Below are positions 7,363-14,420 of a stretch of DNA of 18,007 bases, piece by piece (the stretch's first letter is position 1; the number at the start of each line of letters is the position of its first letter). The DNA comes from Thiotrichaceae bacterium (GTDB lineage Bacteria > Pseudomonadota > Gammaproteobacteria > Thiotrichales > Thiotrichaceae), in assembly GCA_027009095.1 (NCBI GenBank), contig JALVDG010000024.1, positions 1-18,007 on the forward strand, given 5' to 3'. Below the pieces are notes generated by a model. The model saw only the letters and a program-made list of their open reading frames with translations. It searched no databases and was not told where the DNA came from. The translations under genes and the position numbers were made by a program.

Positions 7363-8642
7363 TGACGATAAAAATAAAATCTGTTCTTATTGGATTTATT
7401 TTTCTTGTAAGCGGCTGTAGCTCTGTCACAACAAAAAATAAACCGATTGATACTTCTATCCCCTCATCTCATAAAACCAGTTGTCCAAATTGGCAACCAG
7501 GTGAGACGATAAAAATTAAAAAAAATATCACCATACCCAAAGGCTGCTCCTATCAACGAGTAAGCTTCTTGCTTGATAAAGACAATATCACATTTGACTG
7601 TCAAGGCGCGATCTTAAATGGTTTAACACAAAATAAACCAAACTCGATATTTATTGCTTACAGCAAAGCATCAGAACCTAGAAACTGGGCTTTATTAGTG
7701 CATACCTCGGGGGTCAATATTAAGAACTGTCATATAAAAAACTATATTGATGGCATTGTCATCAAATATAAAATACCAAAAGACAAACATCGACTACTCA
7801 GAAAAAAGACTAATGTGGTCGCAATAGAAAAGCAACTACGCCAAAATGCACCACAAAATATTACTATCTCAAAAACTAAAATTCATAACAGTCATAAACA
7901 TGGTATTTATATGCAACGTTATGTAAACAATGTTAAGTTTGATAATGGAGAGATAAAGTATTCGGGTAATTCTGCTATTTATCTTGAGTCTGGAACTCGT
8001 AATAATGAAATATTAAACTCATATTTCTATAAAAATGGCTATACAAACTATAAACGAAAGCATCGCATGAGAATGCCAAAGTATCCAACAGGAGAAAGAG
8101 AAGCAATTGCGGTAGACTCTTCGGCCTACAATAAAATTATTGCGAATACTTTCAAAAATAATGGCAAAGGAGCGATATTTTTATATAAAAACTGTTTTGA
8201 AAAACATAAAAATATTAGACAGCTACCACGCTTCCAGCACAGTAATTACAATCAAATAGAAGCGAATACCTTTATCAATGAGCGTTATGGTGTATGGCTT
8301 GCATCAAGACAAAGTAAACAACTATCGCGCTTTAAATGTGGTGACCCGCTTATGTATAAATCGAGAGGGCTATTCGGCATTGAAAAGTATTACCACGATT
8401 ACGCAAAATATAATCAAGTGTTAAACAATACCTTTAGAGATGTTGTCTACGGTATTACCGTCGAAGATGATAAAAATAAACTGATTGACAATAAATTTTC
8501 TGGAAATGCTAGTGTAGATATTAAAATAGGTACACCATACCGCGTGATAAGCGAAGACGATCCTGTGAAAGATACGATATTAAAGGGAAATATTCGTCAA
8601 GATGGACAATTGAAACTTCGATTTACTGATCGCTCAAAATAA
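7359..8642 (+). CDS. Outer-membrane-type lipoprotein with right-handed parallel beta-helix repeats
   Basis: The N-terminus is a lipoprotein signal: a hydrophobic stretch (residues 8-17) and lipobox LVSGC, with Cys20 as the lipidated residue and Ser at +2, which favours outer-membrane sorting. The 427-residue body shows repeated N-x-I/V-x-x-N-x-F coils typical of PbH1/NosD-like beta-helices. Examples are [70 protein letters not shown] and [18 protein letters not shown]. Paired cysteines near the N-terminus (TSCPNW, GCSYQ, FDCQG, KNCHI) could form disulfides in the periplasm. The fold is shared by polysaccharide lyases, epimerases and ligand-binding proteins; I see nothing that fixes the substrate. 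The ATG overlaps the mnmE stop (ATGATG), indicating translational coupling; the second ATG (7362) is an equally possible start. Confidence 0.8.
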   Translation: MMTIKIKSVLIGFIFLVSGCSSVTTKNKPIDTSIPSSHKTSCPNWQPGETIKIKKNITIPKGCSYQRVSFLLDKDNITFDCQGAILNGLTQNKPNSIFIAYSKASEPRNWALLVHTSGVNIKNCHIKNYIDGIVIKYKIPKDKHRLLRKKTNVVAIEKQLRQNAPQNITISKTKIHNSHKHGIYMQRYVNNVKFDNGEIKYSGNSAIYLESGTRNNEILNSYFYKNGYTNYKRKHRMRMPKYPTGEREAIAVDSSAYNKIIANTFKNNGKGAIFLYKNCFEKHKNIRQLPRFQHSNYNQIEANTFINERYGVWLASRQSKQLSRFKCGDPLMYKSRGLFGIEKYYHDYAKYNQVLNNTFRDVVYGITVEDDKNKLIDNKFSGNASVDIKIGTPYRVISEDDPVKDTILKGNIRQDGQLKLRFTDRSK

Positions 8643-8657
8643 TTTTGTTCTCATTCC

Positions 8658-9338
8658 TTAGATCGACTTATAAAGCAAATCCCACACACCATGACCAAGT
8701 TTTAAGCCTCTATTTTCAAATTTTGTTAAAGGTCTATAATCAGGTTTCTCTGAAAAGGGAGAGTCTGCTAGACTTTCAAACCCCTCACTTGATTCCATCA
8801 CATCAGCCATATGTTCTGCATAAGACTCCCAGTCAGTTGCCAAATGAAAAATACCACCTTTTACCAATAAAGAGTGAATAAGTTTTACAAAATCAGTTTG
8901 TACAATCCTACGCTTATTATGTTTTTTCTTATGCCAAGGATCAGGAAAAAATAGTTGCACCCTGTCAAGAGAATGCTGAGGAATACGATGTTTTAGCACC
9001 TCTACTGCATCATCATTAATTACGCGAAGATTACTTAACTCATACTTTCTAATAAGATGAAGCAACCGCCCCACACCAGGTCGATGTACTTCAATACCAA
9101 TAAAGTCACGCTCTGGTGCAGCTTTCGCCATATCCGCAAGAGAGTCACCATTACCAAAGCCTATTTCCAGAGTAATGGGCGCATCACGATTAAATAGCTG
9201 ATTAAAATTAATTAAATCCTCTGATTTATCAATACCATAAATTGGCCAAAGATATTCTAGCGCATACTTTTGACCTTTAGTAAGCCGACCTTGACGAAGA
9301 ACAAAACTGCGTATCGTACGAGTAAACTTTTCACTCAT
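8658..9338 (-). CDS. trmB: tRNA (guanine-N7-)-methyltransferase TrmB
   Basis: TrmB uses S-adenosylmethionine to methylate N7 of guanosine 46 in the tRNA variable loop. The 226-residue product has the class I methyltransferase motif [11 protein letters not shown] (about residues 57-67). It also has the family signatures [37 protein letters not shown] and [17 protein letters not shown]. The start codon lies one base after the bactofilin stop codon, and no good Shine-Dalgarno is visible. Translation is therefore probably coupled to the bactofilin gene, as the last gene of a three-gene minus-strand operon. It converges on the beta-helix lipoprotein gene with a 15-base gap and no obvious terminator hairpin. 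Confidence 0.97.
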   Translation of the reverse strand: MSEKFTRTIRSFVLRQGRLTKGQKYALEYLWPIYGIDKSEDLINFNQLFNRDAPITLEIGFGNGDSLADMAKAAPERDFIGIEVHRPGVGRLLHLIRKYELSNLRVINDDAVEVLKHRIPQHSLDRVQLFFPDPWHKKKHNKRRIVQTDFVKLIHSLLVKGGIFHLATDWESYAEHMADVMESSEGFESLADSPFSEKPDYRPLTKFENRGLKLGHGVWDLLYKSI

Positions 9339-9339
9339 T

Positions 9340-9717
9340 TTATGAATCTACTTTATCCATTATCGATAACATGCCATTAATCGTAGCACCTTCACTCATT
9401 TCCAGCTCCTTATAGTAAACATCACCCTGAACGACTGATTCTGAACTTAGGCTCAAATGATTAAAAGCGAAAATATTGCCAAATACTTTAGATCGGATTA
9501 ATATATTACTCGCTCTAATTTCACCATCGACAGAAGCATTCTCTTCAAGCACTAAACAACTATTCGATTTATCTGTGGAGACAATATTTCCGGTTATATT
9601 TCCAAAGATATGCAGTGTACCTGAAAAAAATAAATCGCCCGTCAGTTTTACATCAGCCCTAAGCACAGAAGGAGGAATATTGTTATCTTGAAGCTCTTGA
9701 GTGTTAGTCGTTTGCAT
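9340..9717 (-). CDS. Bactofilin family cytoskeletal protein
   Basis: Bactofilins polymerise without nucleotide into filaments that scaffold polar, stalk or cell-wall machinery. The 125-residue protein is nearly all beta-helix: [20 protein letters not shown], then [29 protein letters not shown] and [20 protein letters not shown]. This is the repeated G-x-I-x-G turn pattern of the bactofilin (DUF583) domain, with a short disordered N-terminal tail ([13 protein letters not shown]). No membrane segment is present; N-terminal peptides of this kind often mediate membrane contact in the family. AAGGAA sits six bases before the ATG. It lies between a small membrane protein and trmB. About 660 bases away, divergently, begins a cluster with a Ras-like GTPase and roadblock proteins, relevant because Myxococcus bactofilin BacP works with the Ras-like GTPase SofG. 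Confidence 0.88.
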   Translation of the reverse strand: MQTTNTQELQDNNIPPSVLRADVKLTGDLFFSGTLHIFGNITGNIVSTDKSNSCLVLEENASVDGEIRASNILIRSKVFGNIFAFNHLSLSSESVVQGDVYYKELEMSEGATINGMLSIMDKVDS

Positions 9718-9763
9718 AATATTCCTTATGTATTTGAGTTAAATTGTGATAATAAGTTTTTAC

Positions 9764-10135
9764 TTATCCTTTATATTGTTGTAACTCTTTAGTTAGCGCA
9801 GAAATGGTATCATCTCTCAGTTGTAAATCATCAAGAAGCACATTAAACTTTTCTTGTAAATTTTCATCATACTGGTTATTTGTTGTTGATATTTTTGCTT
9901 TTTCCGCATTTTCTCTTGCGGCTTTTAACTCTCGTCGTAATACTGCATTATCTTCAAAACATTTATTTAGTTGATTTTTTAACGCGAACTGCTGCCCTTG
10001 CGTTGCATCAATCGTAGGGTTAGCATCTGCAATTAACTGCCTAGTCTTTAATTTATTAAGCCACCACCCTAATATAACACCGATAAGCAGTGCTATAACG
10101 AGTAAAAAAGCCATTTGCAAAACTAAAAAAAACAT
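9764..10135 (-). CDS. Small single-span membrane protein with coiled coil
   Basis: I do not recognise a named family with certainty. The 123-residue product begins with a membrane segment (about residues 3-26, FLVLQMAFLLVIALLIGVIL followed by GWWL). This is followed by basic residues (NKLKTRQ), suggesting a short N-terminus outside and the rest in the cytoplasm. Residues about 48-122 form a predicted coiled coil rich in Lys, Glu, Asn and Leu (KNQLNKCFEDNAVLRRELKA; LDDLQLRDDTISALTKELQQ). AAAGGGAA lies just upstream of the ATG, a strong ribosome site. It is the first gene of the operon with the bactofilin (46-base gap) and trmB. A role as membrane adaptor for the bactofilin filament is possible, but this rests on position and topology only. 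Confidence 0.7.
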   Translation of the reverse strand: MFFLVLQMAFLLVIALLIGVILGWWLNKLKTRQLIADANPTIDATQGQQFALKNQLNKCFEDNAVLRRELKAARENAEKAKISTTNNQYDENLQEKFNVLLDDLQLRDDTISALTKELQQYKG

Positions 10136-10335
10136 AAATTCCCTTTATAATAACGATTAAAGTTGATTTTCACTCATTTGTTAGCTATATCTTTTCAGTG
10201 ATAGAACAAAATAGCAAATGTACCACTTATACATCAATTTTGGACAGGTAATCCGAAGATAGGGTATAGTTATCAAGCAAATGTTCTTTGATAAGCAATC
10301 ACAAGCATGACATTTAGGCTGAAATTTAATGATAG

Positions 10336-10364
10336 TTGACGTGAACCAACTCCACAAGGTTAAA
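10336..10364 (+). promoter_or_regulatory. Weak promoter candidate for the GTPase cluster
   Basis: TTGACG (10336-10341), a 17-base spacer and GTTAAA (10359-10364) precede the ATG at 10375 by ten bases. The -35 is good and the -10 is poor (three of six), and transcription would start essentially at the start codon. The rest of the 239-bp divergent spacer (10136-10374) shows only short inverted repeats. Confidence 0.25.
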
Positions 10365-10374
10365 GTTAGGTAAA

Positions 10375-11097
10375 ATGCCCACCAAATCATCCATACTCCC
10401 TAGCTCATTAGAAATGGGCTACTCCTTTGGCCTCGCGGGCGAAAGACGTTTGAAAGTAAGTGAAGAGTACGATCCTCTTTCGGCTTGGCGTACTTTGTCT
10501 CATCATATTGCACGTTATCCTCAGGACTTACGTGCACACACGCAAAGAGTGTTACTAGGACATAATAGTAGCCGCGTTGCTAATTTGTTACCTGGATCGT
10601 TACAAGATTTATTTTTAGCCCTTGATAATGCAGGATATCCATTAAGAAAACGTCTATTAGACCTATCTGAGCAATATCTCACTAATGAAGAATTTTCCTT
10701 TTTTAGTCAATGGATAAAACAAAATGCTAAAGATGATAAAACACAACAGTGTTGGCAGCCTGGTTCAGTATTAAGCTCAGGTCAATGTGTCGGTAAATCC
10801 CTGTTACTTCAAGAAGATACTGCTGATAGCAATACAGGTTATATAGGCGTTCTTGAAGAAGCGAGAGCCTGTTTAGACTATGGTCAGCTTGATGTAGCAC
10901 AACAACTATTAGAAGATGAGATATTAAAATCTCCAGACTCTAAAGAGATTGAAGAAGAATTATTAACTATTTATCAATACAGTAAAAACAAAGATCGATT
11001 TGATAAATTATCCGAAAAGCTATTGAGTCAAGGTGTTACTCTATCTGACGATTGGCTTGCATGCCAAAAAAGCTCTAATTCATGGGGTGAAAAATAA
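10375..11097 (+). CDS. FimV-like TPR domain protein
   Basis: The 240-residue soluble protein has no signal peptide or membrane segment. The N-terminal half (about 1-115) is helical and includes EYDPLSAWRTLSHHIARYPQ and AGYPLRKRLLDLSEQYL; I do not recognise it separately. The C-terminal part (about 158-225) resembles the cytoplasmic TPR-like region of FimV: LEEARACLDYGQLDVAQQLL, a PDSKEIEEELLTIYQ helix pair, then DRFDKLSEKLL. It is the first gene of the cluster and is followed after 18 bases by the receiver-like protein. A true FimV with signal peptide and membrane anchor lies further downstream, so this gene may supply cytoplasmic TPR units to the same complex; that is inference. The ATG at 10375 has only a modest TTAGG upstream; an internal ATG at 10414 is a possible alternative. 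Confidence 0.72.
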   Translation: MPTKSSILPSSLEMGYSFGLAGERRLKVSEEYDPLSAWRTLSHHIARYPQDLRAHTQRVLLGHNSSRVANLLPGSLQDLFLALDNAGYPLRKRLLDLSEQYLTNEEFSFFSQWIKQNAKDDKTQQCWQPGSVLSSGQCVGKSLLLQEDTADSNTGYIGVLEEARACLDYGQLDVAQQLLEDEILKSPDSKEIEEELLTIYQYSKNKDRFDKLSEKLLSQGVTLSDDWLACQKSSNSWGEK

Positions 11098-11115
11098 TAA
11101 TATGGGTTGTTTTTA

Positions 11116-12483
11116 ATGTTGCAAAAATCCTCTGAAAAGCCATTAATTGTAGAATTAATGGATATTAGTAAACAAAATGAGGCTATATTAAAATTCTTTA
11201 TTTCTGGAATTGGAAAAAAAGTATTCAATATAGCAAATAGCTCAGCTGAAGTTGAAGCATATATTATTGACTATGATTTTCCTGGTGCTCAAGCACACTG
11301 GGATGAGTTATATTCCAACTCTGGAATACCACGTATTATTCTATCTACTAATGATCCTAAGGAAGATAGATCAGTATGGGTTTCCAAACCATTATCATCT
11401 AAAAATTTAATAGCAGCTGCAATATCAATAAAGGAGTTACAAAAAAAATCACCTCAACTTAAGAAAACACAAGAAGTTAATGATGATGCTGAAGAGTTAA
11501 TGCCTGAAAAACCTCAAGCAATACCTTCAAATTTGAATAGAAAGAGAATAGCTTCTTCTTTTAATAAAACCCCATTTAAAAACAACAAGCTACTCCCTCC
11601 GTTAGTAAGCTCTACAAAACAAGAAAGTCACATTAGCGCGAAAGAAAATCCTCAGCATGTGACAACTGAAGCAATAAAACACGAGAAAAAAACTCAACAT
11701 ATTGAACAGAAAAAAAATACTGAAAAAAAACCAAAAACACAAGAAGAAATAGAAGCAGCTAAAATACAACGTGAGAAACGTTGGGTGGAGTTATGTGGAG
11801 ATCGTGATGATACGAGCACATCGGAAATACCTCGCTTCACTCAAGAAAACTACTTCATCAGCAAGCTGATAGGAGGAGCTAGATTAGCAAAACAATCACA
11901 ACAAACTGTTGAGGTAAAATCAACACCGCACTCTGTATTCATTTTACCGAATGAACATTTAATTTTTACTGAATTTTCAGTCAATGACGATGAGTTTATC
12001 AAATTTTCTCGAACAGAAGTAACATCAGGAGAAATGAGCCTTCATATTTTAAGTAGTATCGAAGCTGGGAAGTTAGAACTAAAAATGAGTGAATCACCCG
12101 AACATATTCATAATTTAGAGTCATTTATTTGGACAAATAGCTTATTAACTTCTCAGGGACGTTTACCCACTACATTAGATCTTGATAAAAAAACAGCTTT
12201 AAAATACTGGCCTAGCTTTGCACGCATAGAAGCTTTTCCTTATAGTATGAGAATAGCAGCCTTATGGCATCACTCTCCAGATACACTACTTGAAATGTCG
12301 ACAAAATTGGGGATTCCACAGCGATATGTTTTTGCCTTTTACAACGGTGCTGATGCACTGGATTTAATTGAACGTGATCCAAAGAAGGTGAAACAACAAA
12401 TGAAGGCAAAACCAAAAAACAATGGCGGTGGATTAATTTCACGCTTATTTAAGCGTTTATTAAAAGGTGGGGGAGCTTCCTAG
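11116..12483 (+). CDS. Receiver-like protein with long charged linker and basic amphipathic C-terminus
   Basis: The 455-residue protein has three parts. Residues about 7-110 look like a response-regulator receiver fold: strand LIVELMD, strand and acidic cluster AYIIDYDFPGAQ (possible phosphoacceptor Asp), strand IPRIILSTND and VWVSKPLSSKNL, where Lys-Pro matches the conserved receiver KP. Residues about 112-225 form a Lys/Glu/Gln/Thr-rich, probably disordered linker with helical charged runs. Residues about 235-430 form a folded domain, including WTNSLLTSQGRLPTTLDLD and LGIPQRYVFAFYNGADALDL. This occurs, to my recollection, in proteins encoded beside small roadblock-associated GTPases. The tail LISRLFKRLLKG, flanked by glycines, is a basic amphipathic helix candidate for membrane contact. 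I chose ATG 11116; an in-frame TTG lies at 11107. The stop overlaps the next gene's GTG by one base. Confidence 0.72.
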   Translation: MLQKSSEKPLIVELMDISKQNEAILKFFISGIGKKVFNIANSSAEVEAYIIDYDFPGAQAHWDELYSNSGIPRIILSTNDPKEDRSVWVSKPLSSKNLIAAAISIKELQKKSPQLKKTQEVNDDAEELMPEKPQAIPSNLNRKRIASSFNKTPFKNNKLLPPLVSSTKQESHISAKENPQHVTTEAIKHEKKTQHIEQKKNTEKKPKTQEEIEAAKIQREKRWVELCGDRDDTSTSEIPRFTQENYFISKLIGGARLAKQSQQTVEVKSTPHSVFILPNEHLIFTEFSVNDDEFIKFSRTEVTSGEMSLHILSSIEAGKLELKMSESPEHIHNLESFIWTNSLLTSQGRLPTTLDLDKKTALKYWPSFARIEAFPYSMRIAALWHHSPDTLLEMSTKLGIPQRYVFAFYNGADALDLIERDPKKVKQQMKAKPKNNGGGLISRLFKRLLKGGGAS

Positions 12484-13022
12484 TGAGTGTTGTTAACAGA
12501 AAAATCATATTCACAGGTCCCGTTGGATCAGGAAAAACAACAGCTATAGTATCAATTAGCGATATTGCTCCTGTCACAACAGATCAAAGCGCTTCAGATA
12601 TGACAAAAAAGCGCAAAAGCGACACAACAGTTGCAATGGACTATGGCGTTATTAATGTCAGTGAAAATGAACGTGTGCACTTATACGGCACACCAGGGCA
12701 AGAACGCTTTGACTTTATGTGGAATATTCTGACAAAAGGTGGTATCGGATTAATTCTATTAATGGATAATACACGTCAGGATCCTTATCAAGATTTAAAG
12801 TTTTATACAGGTGCCTTTAAAGAGTTTATAGACGAGCAACAAATGGTTGTAGGCATCACAAGAATGGATCTACAACGTACACCAAATATAGATGACTATA
12901 GAAAATGGCTAGATGAATTAGGATATTCTGCTCCCGTTTTTGAAATTGATGCACGTTCAAGAAAGGATGTTTCAGTATTAATACAAGGGCTTCTATTGTC
13001 CTTAGACCCAGGAGTGTCTTAA
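12483..13022 (+). CDS. Small Ras-like GTPase (MglA/COG2229 type)
   Basis: The 179-residue protein is a stand-alone G domain. G1 is GPVGSGKT (residues 12-19), switch I carries SDTTVAMDYG (Thr48/Thr49), and G3 is GTPGQERF (69-76), with Gly where classical Ras proteins have Asp. G4 is TRMD (126-129) in place of NKxD, and a G5-like IDARS is near residue 157. These departures are, to my knowledge, usual in the COG2229 group of prokaryotic GTPases, which are encoded next to roadblock proteins. In Myxococcus, MglA and SofG of this superfamily set cell polarity with roadblock protein MglB as GAP. Translation starts at GTG (12483), overlapping the upstream stop by one base, with GGGGGAG eight bases before it. 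The next gene starts two bases after its stop. Confidence 0.9.
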   Translation: MSVVNRKIIFTGPVGSGKTTAIVSISDIAPVTTDQSASDMTKKRKSDTTVAMDYGVINVSENERVHLYGTPGQERFDFMWNILTKGGIGLILLMDNTRQDPYQDLKFYTGAFKEFIDEQQMVVGITRMDLQRTPNIDDYRKWLDELGYSAPVFEIDARSRKDVSVLIQGLLLSLDPGVS

Positions 13023-13024
13023 TA

Positions 13025-13660
13025 ATGAGTAACTATGTTCCCCAGCAAGATCTCTATTTAGGTATTACACCTGCAGGTTGCTATTATGCAACTCAAGAAA
13101 ATAAAGACGAGCCAGGTAGGAACTTTTTACACAGCCTCTTGCGCCAACTAGAAACCCCCTTATTTAATGTTAAAGTAGCATGTGCATATAGCGGTTTAAA
13201 AAAGAAGAACGCTTTAGAATTTGTACACTGGTTACAAGAAGCAGGATTTATATATGGAACGGAAGAGCCTGAAGATGCCCCCCAAGAATCTTTGGATGTT
13301 TTACTACAAGAAAAACTAAAAGTATTATCAGATGAAGGAAAGGTCGTACTAGCAGGATCTCAAGGCTTATATCTTAGCACTGTAGGATTTCCTCACGAAG
13401 CTGCAGAAGAACTTGCAGCAATAAGTGCAAACTTAAGTAATGTATATCATCATCATCAATCATTACTGCAAGGTAACTTGGGATACAGACAACAAGCATG
13501 GGGATTAATTGACTCATCAGGGAATAGTCAAATAGGCTTCTGGCCAATCCATATTGGTGATGACTATTTTACTTTGATTATTGCTGGTATGCCCCAGTTT
13601 AACCAAAGTAGCTACAAAGAAATTATATGGGCATTATCGACTCGCTACGACATGATATAA
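13025..13660 (+). CDS. Winged-helix-like plus divergent roadblock domain protein
   Basis: The 211-residue protein has two parts. Residues about 25-80 (FLHSLLRQLETPLFNVKVAC, then FVHWLQEAGFIYG) look like a small winged-helix-type domain. The C-terminal part (about 100-200) follows the roadblock/LC7 pattern: KVVLAGSQGLYLSTVGFP, a helix EAAEELAAISANLSNVY, strand AWGLIDSSGNSQIGFWPI and strand YFTLIIAG. It is more divergent than the downstream roadblock protein. Roadblock proteins bind small GTPases and can act as GAPs or scaffolds. It starts two bases after the GTPase stop, with AGGAG (13010-13014) inside the GTPase gene as ribosome site. I propose it as a second roadblock partner, possibly forming heterodimers with the product at 13841; the fold assignment is by eye. 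Confidence 0.6.
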   Translation: MSNYVPQQDLYLGITPAGCYYATQENKDEPGRNFLHSLLRQLETPLFNVKVACAYSGLKKKNALEFVHWLQEAGFIYGTEEPEDAPQESLDVLLQEKLKVLSDEGKVVLAGSQGLYLSTVGFPHEAAEELAAISANLSNVYHHHQSLLQGNLGYRQQAWGLIDSSGNSQIGFWPIHIGDDYFTLIIAGMPQFNQSSYKEIIWALSTRYDMI

Positions 13661-13714
13661 ACCATACGAGTACAGAGAACGGCAATGATAAAACGATGGC
13701 GATAATACCTGCTT

Positions 13715-13737
13715 AAAAGGAATGACAACATCCTTTT
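13715..13737 (+). terminator. Weak hairpin after the second GTPase-cluster operon gene
   Basis: AAAAGGA (13715-13721) pairs with TCCTTTT (13731-13737) around a nine-base loop, 54 bases after the preceding stop. There is no T-tract beyond the stem, so termination is uncertain. It separates the four-gene operon from the roadblock gene. Confidence 0.3.
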
Positions 13738-13781
13738 CAAGGATTTAAACCATTAGATTATTCATCGTAACTACTGTTTAC

Positions 13782-13804
13782 TGTACTAGTACATCACAAC
13801 TAGT
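13782..13804. promoter_or_regulatory. ACTAGT palindrome pair upstream of the roadblock gene
   Basis: TGTACTAGTACA (13782-13793) is a perfect 12-bp palindrome. A second ACTAGT core lies at 13799-13804, 14 bases from the first. They sit 48 bases before the roadblock start codon, where a promoter or operator would be expected. A very strong ribosome site GGAGG (13827-13831) follows. Binding-protein identity is unknown. Confidence 0.35.
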
Positions 13805-13840
13805 ATTACACTTAGTAATAAATAACGGAGGACTAAAGTT

Positions 13841-14203
13841 ATGCGTTCTGAAATGCTTAACTCAATTTTAAGTGATCTAAACGGTTCCACAGCTGATATA
13901 GAAGCCTCAGCAGTGCTCTCTACAGATGGTTTAATGATGGCTGCAGTGCTACCTGCAGGAATGGATGAAGATCGCGTAGGTGCAATGAGCGCAGCAATGC
14001 TATCGCTAGGCGATAGGACAGCTGAAGAATTAGGTCGTGGCGCCTTAGAACAAGTCCTTATTAAAGGTGACAATGGCTATATTTTAATGACTCATGCTGG
14101 ACATGAAGCTGTACTAACTGTCTTAGCAAAACCTAATGCAAGGCTAGGGTTAATATTCTTGGATGTAAAAAGAGCAGCTGAAAGTACAGCCAAAATACTG
14201 TAA
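13841..14203 (+). CDS. Roadblock/LC7 domain protein (MglB-like)
   Basis: The 120-residue protein is a single roadblock/LC7 domain, a fold that dimerises and binds small Ras-like GTPases, sometimes as GAP (as MglB does for MglA). The pattern is textbook: helix MLNSILSDLNGSTADIEASA, strand AVLSTDGLMMAAVLP, helix AAMLSLGDRTAEELGRGALE, then QVLIKGDNGYILMTHAG and a strand VLTVLAKPNARLGLIFLDV ending in a C-terminal helix. The ATG has the strongest Shine-Dalgarno in the cluster (GGAGG, nine bases upstream). A 180-bp gap with palindromes separates it from the upstream GTPase operon. It may therefore be expressed separately and at a higher level; this is inference. The likely partner is the GTPase at 12483-13022. 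Confidence 0.92.
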   Translation: MRSEMLNSILSDLNGSTADIEASAVLSTDGLMMAAVLPAGMDEDRVGAMSAAMLSLGDRTAEELGRGALEQVLIKGDNGYILMTHAGHEAVLTVLAKPNARLGLIFLDVKRAAESTAKIL

Positions 14204-14238
14204 ACATAAATAATAGGTCTCAATACCACAACTTAATA

Positions 14239-14271
14239 ACTAGTACTTTAATATTTAACTTAAAGACTAGT
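14239..14271. repeat. ACTAGT-bounded hairpin after the roadblock gene
   Basis: ACTAGTACTTTAA (14239-14251) and TTAAAGACTAGT (14260-14271) form a 12-bp stem with one bulged A and an eight-base loop, 36 bases after the roadblock stop. It could terminate or stabilise that transcript, but lacks a T-run after the stem. The ends repeat the ACTAGT cores found upstream of the same gene. Confidence 0.4.
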
Positions 14272-14420
14272 GAATTAGAATGATTTGAGGATGTTAGTTA
14301 GCTTTAAATGGATTTATATAGCTAGAAAATTATTATATTGAAAAAGTGCCAAGCTTTACGATATAGATGCACTCTAAAATAAAAAGGATTTAGCAGTGCT
14401 GTTAGTAGAAGATCTCATAC

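Noticed and set aside
8645..8881. 78-codon plus-strand open frame over the 3' end of trmB
   Set aside because: Lies antisense to the conserved TrmB C-terminus, and its product matches nothing recognisable.
10181..10390. 69-codon minus-strand open frame in the bactofilin/GTPase-cluster spacer
   Set aside because: Low-complexity Trp/Tyr/Cys-rich translation in a divergent promoter region; no ribosome site.
12441..12456. Near-perfect palindrome ACGCTTATTTAAGCGT inside the receiver-like gene
   Set aside because: It encodes the SRLFKRL part of the basic tail, so coding constraint with chance symmetry explains it.
13767..13775. GTAACTACT resembling the end of the MITE-like repeat
   Set aside because: Only nine bases match and the following sequence (GTTTACTG) shows no further similarity; likely chance.
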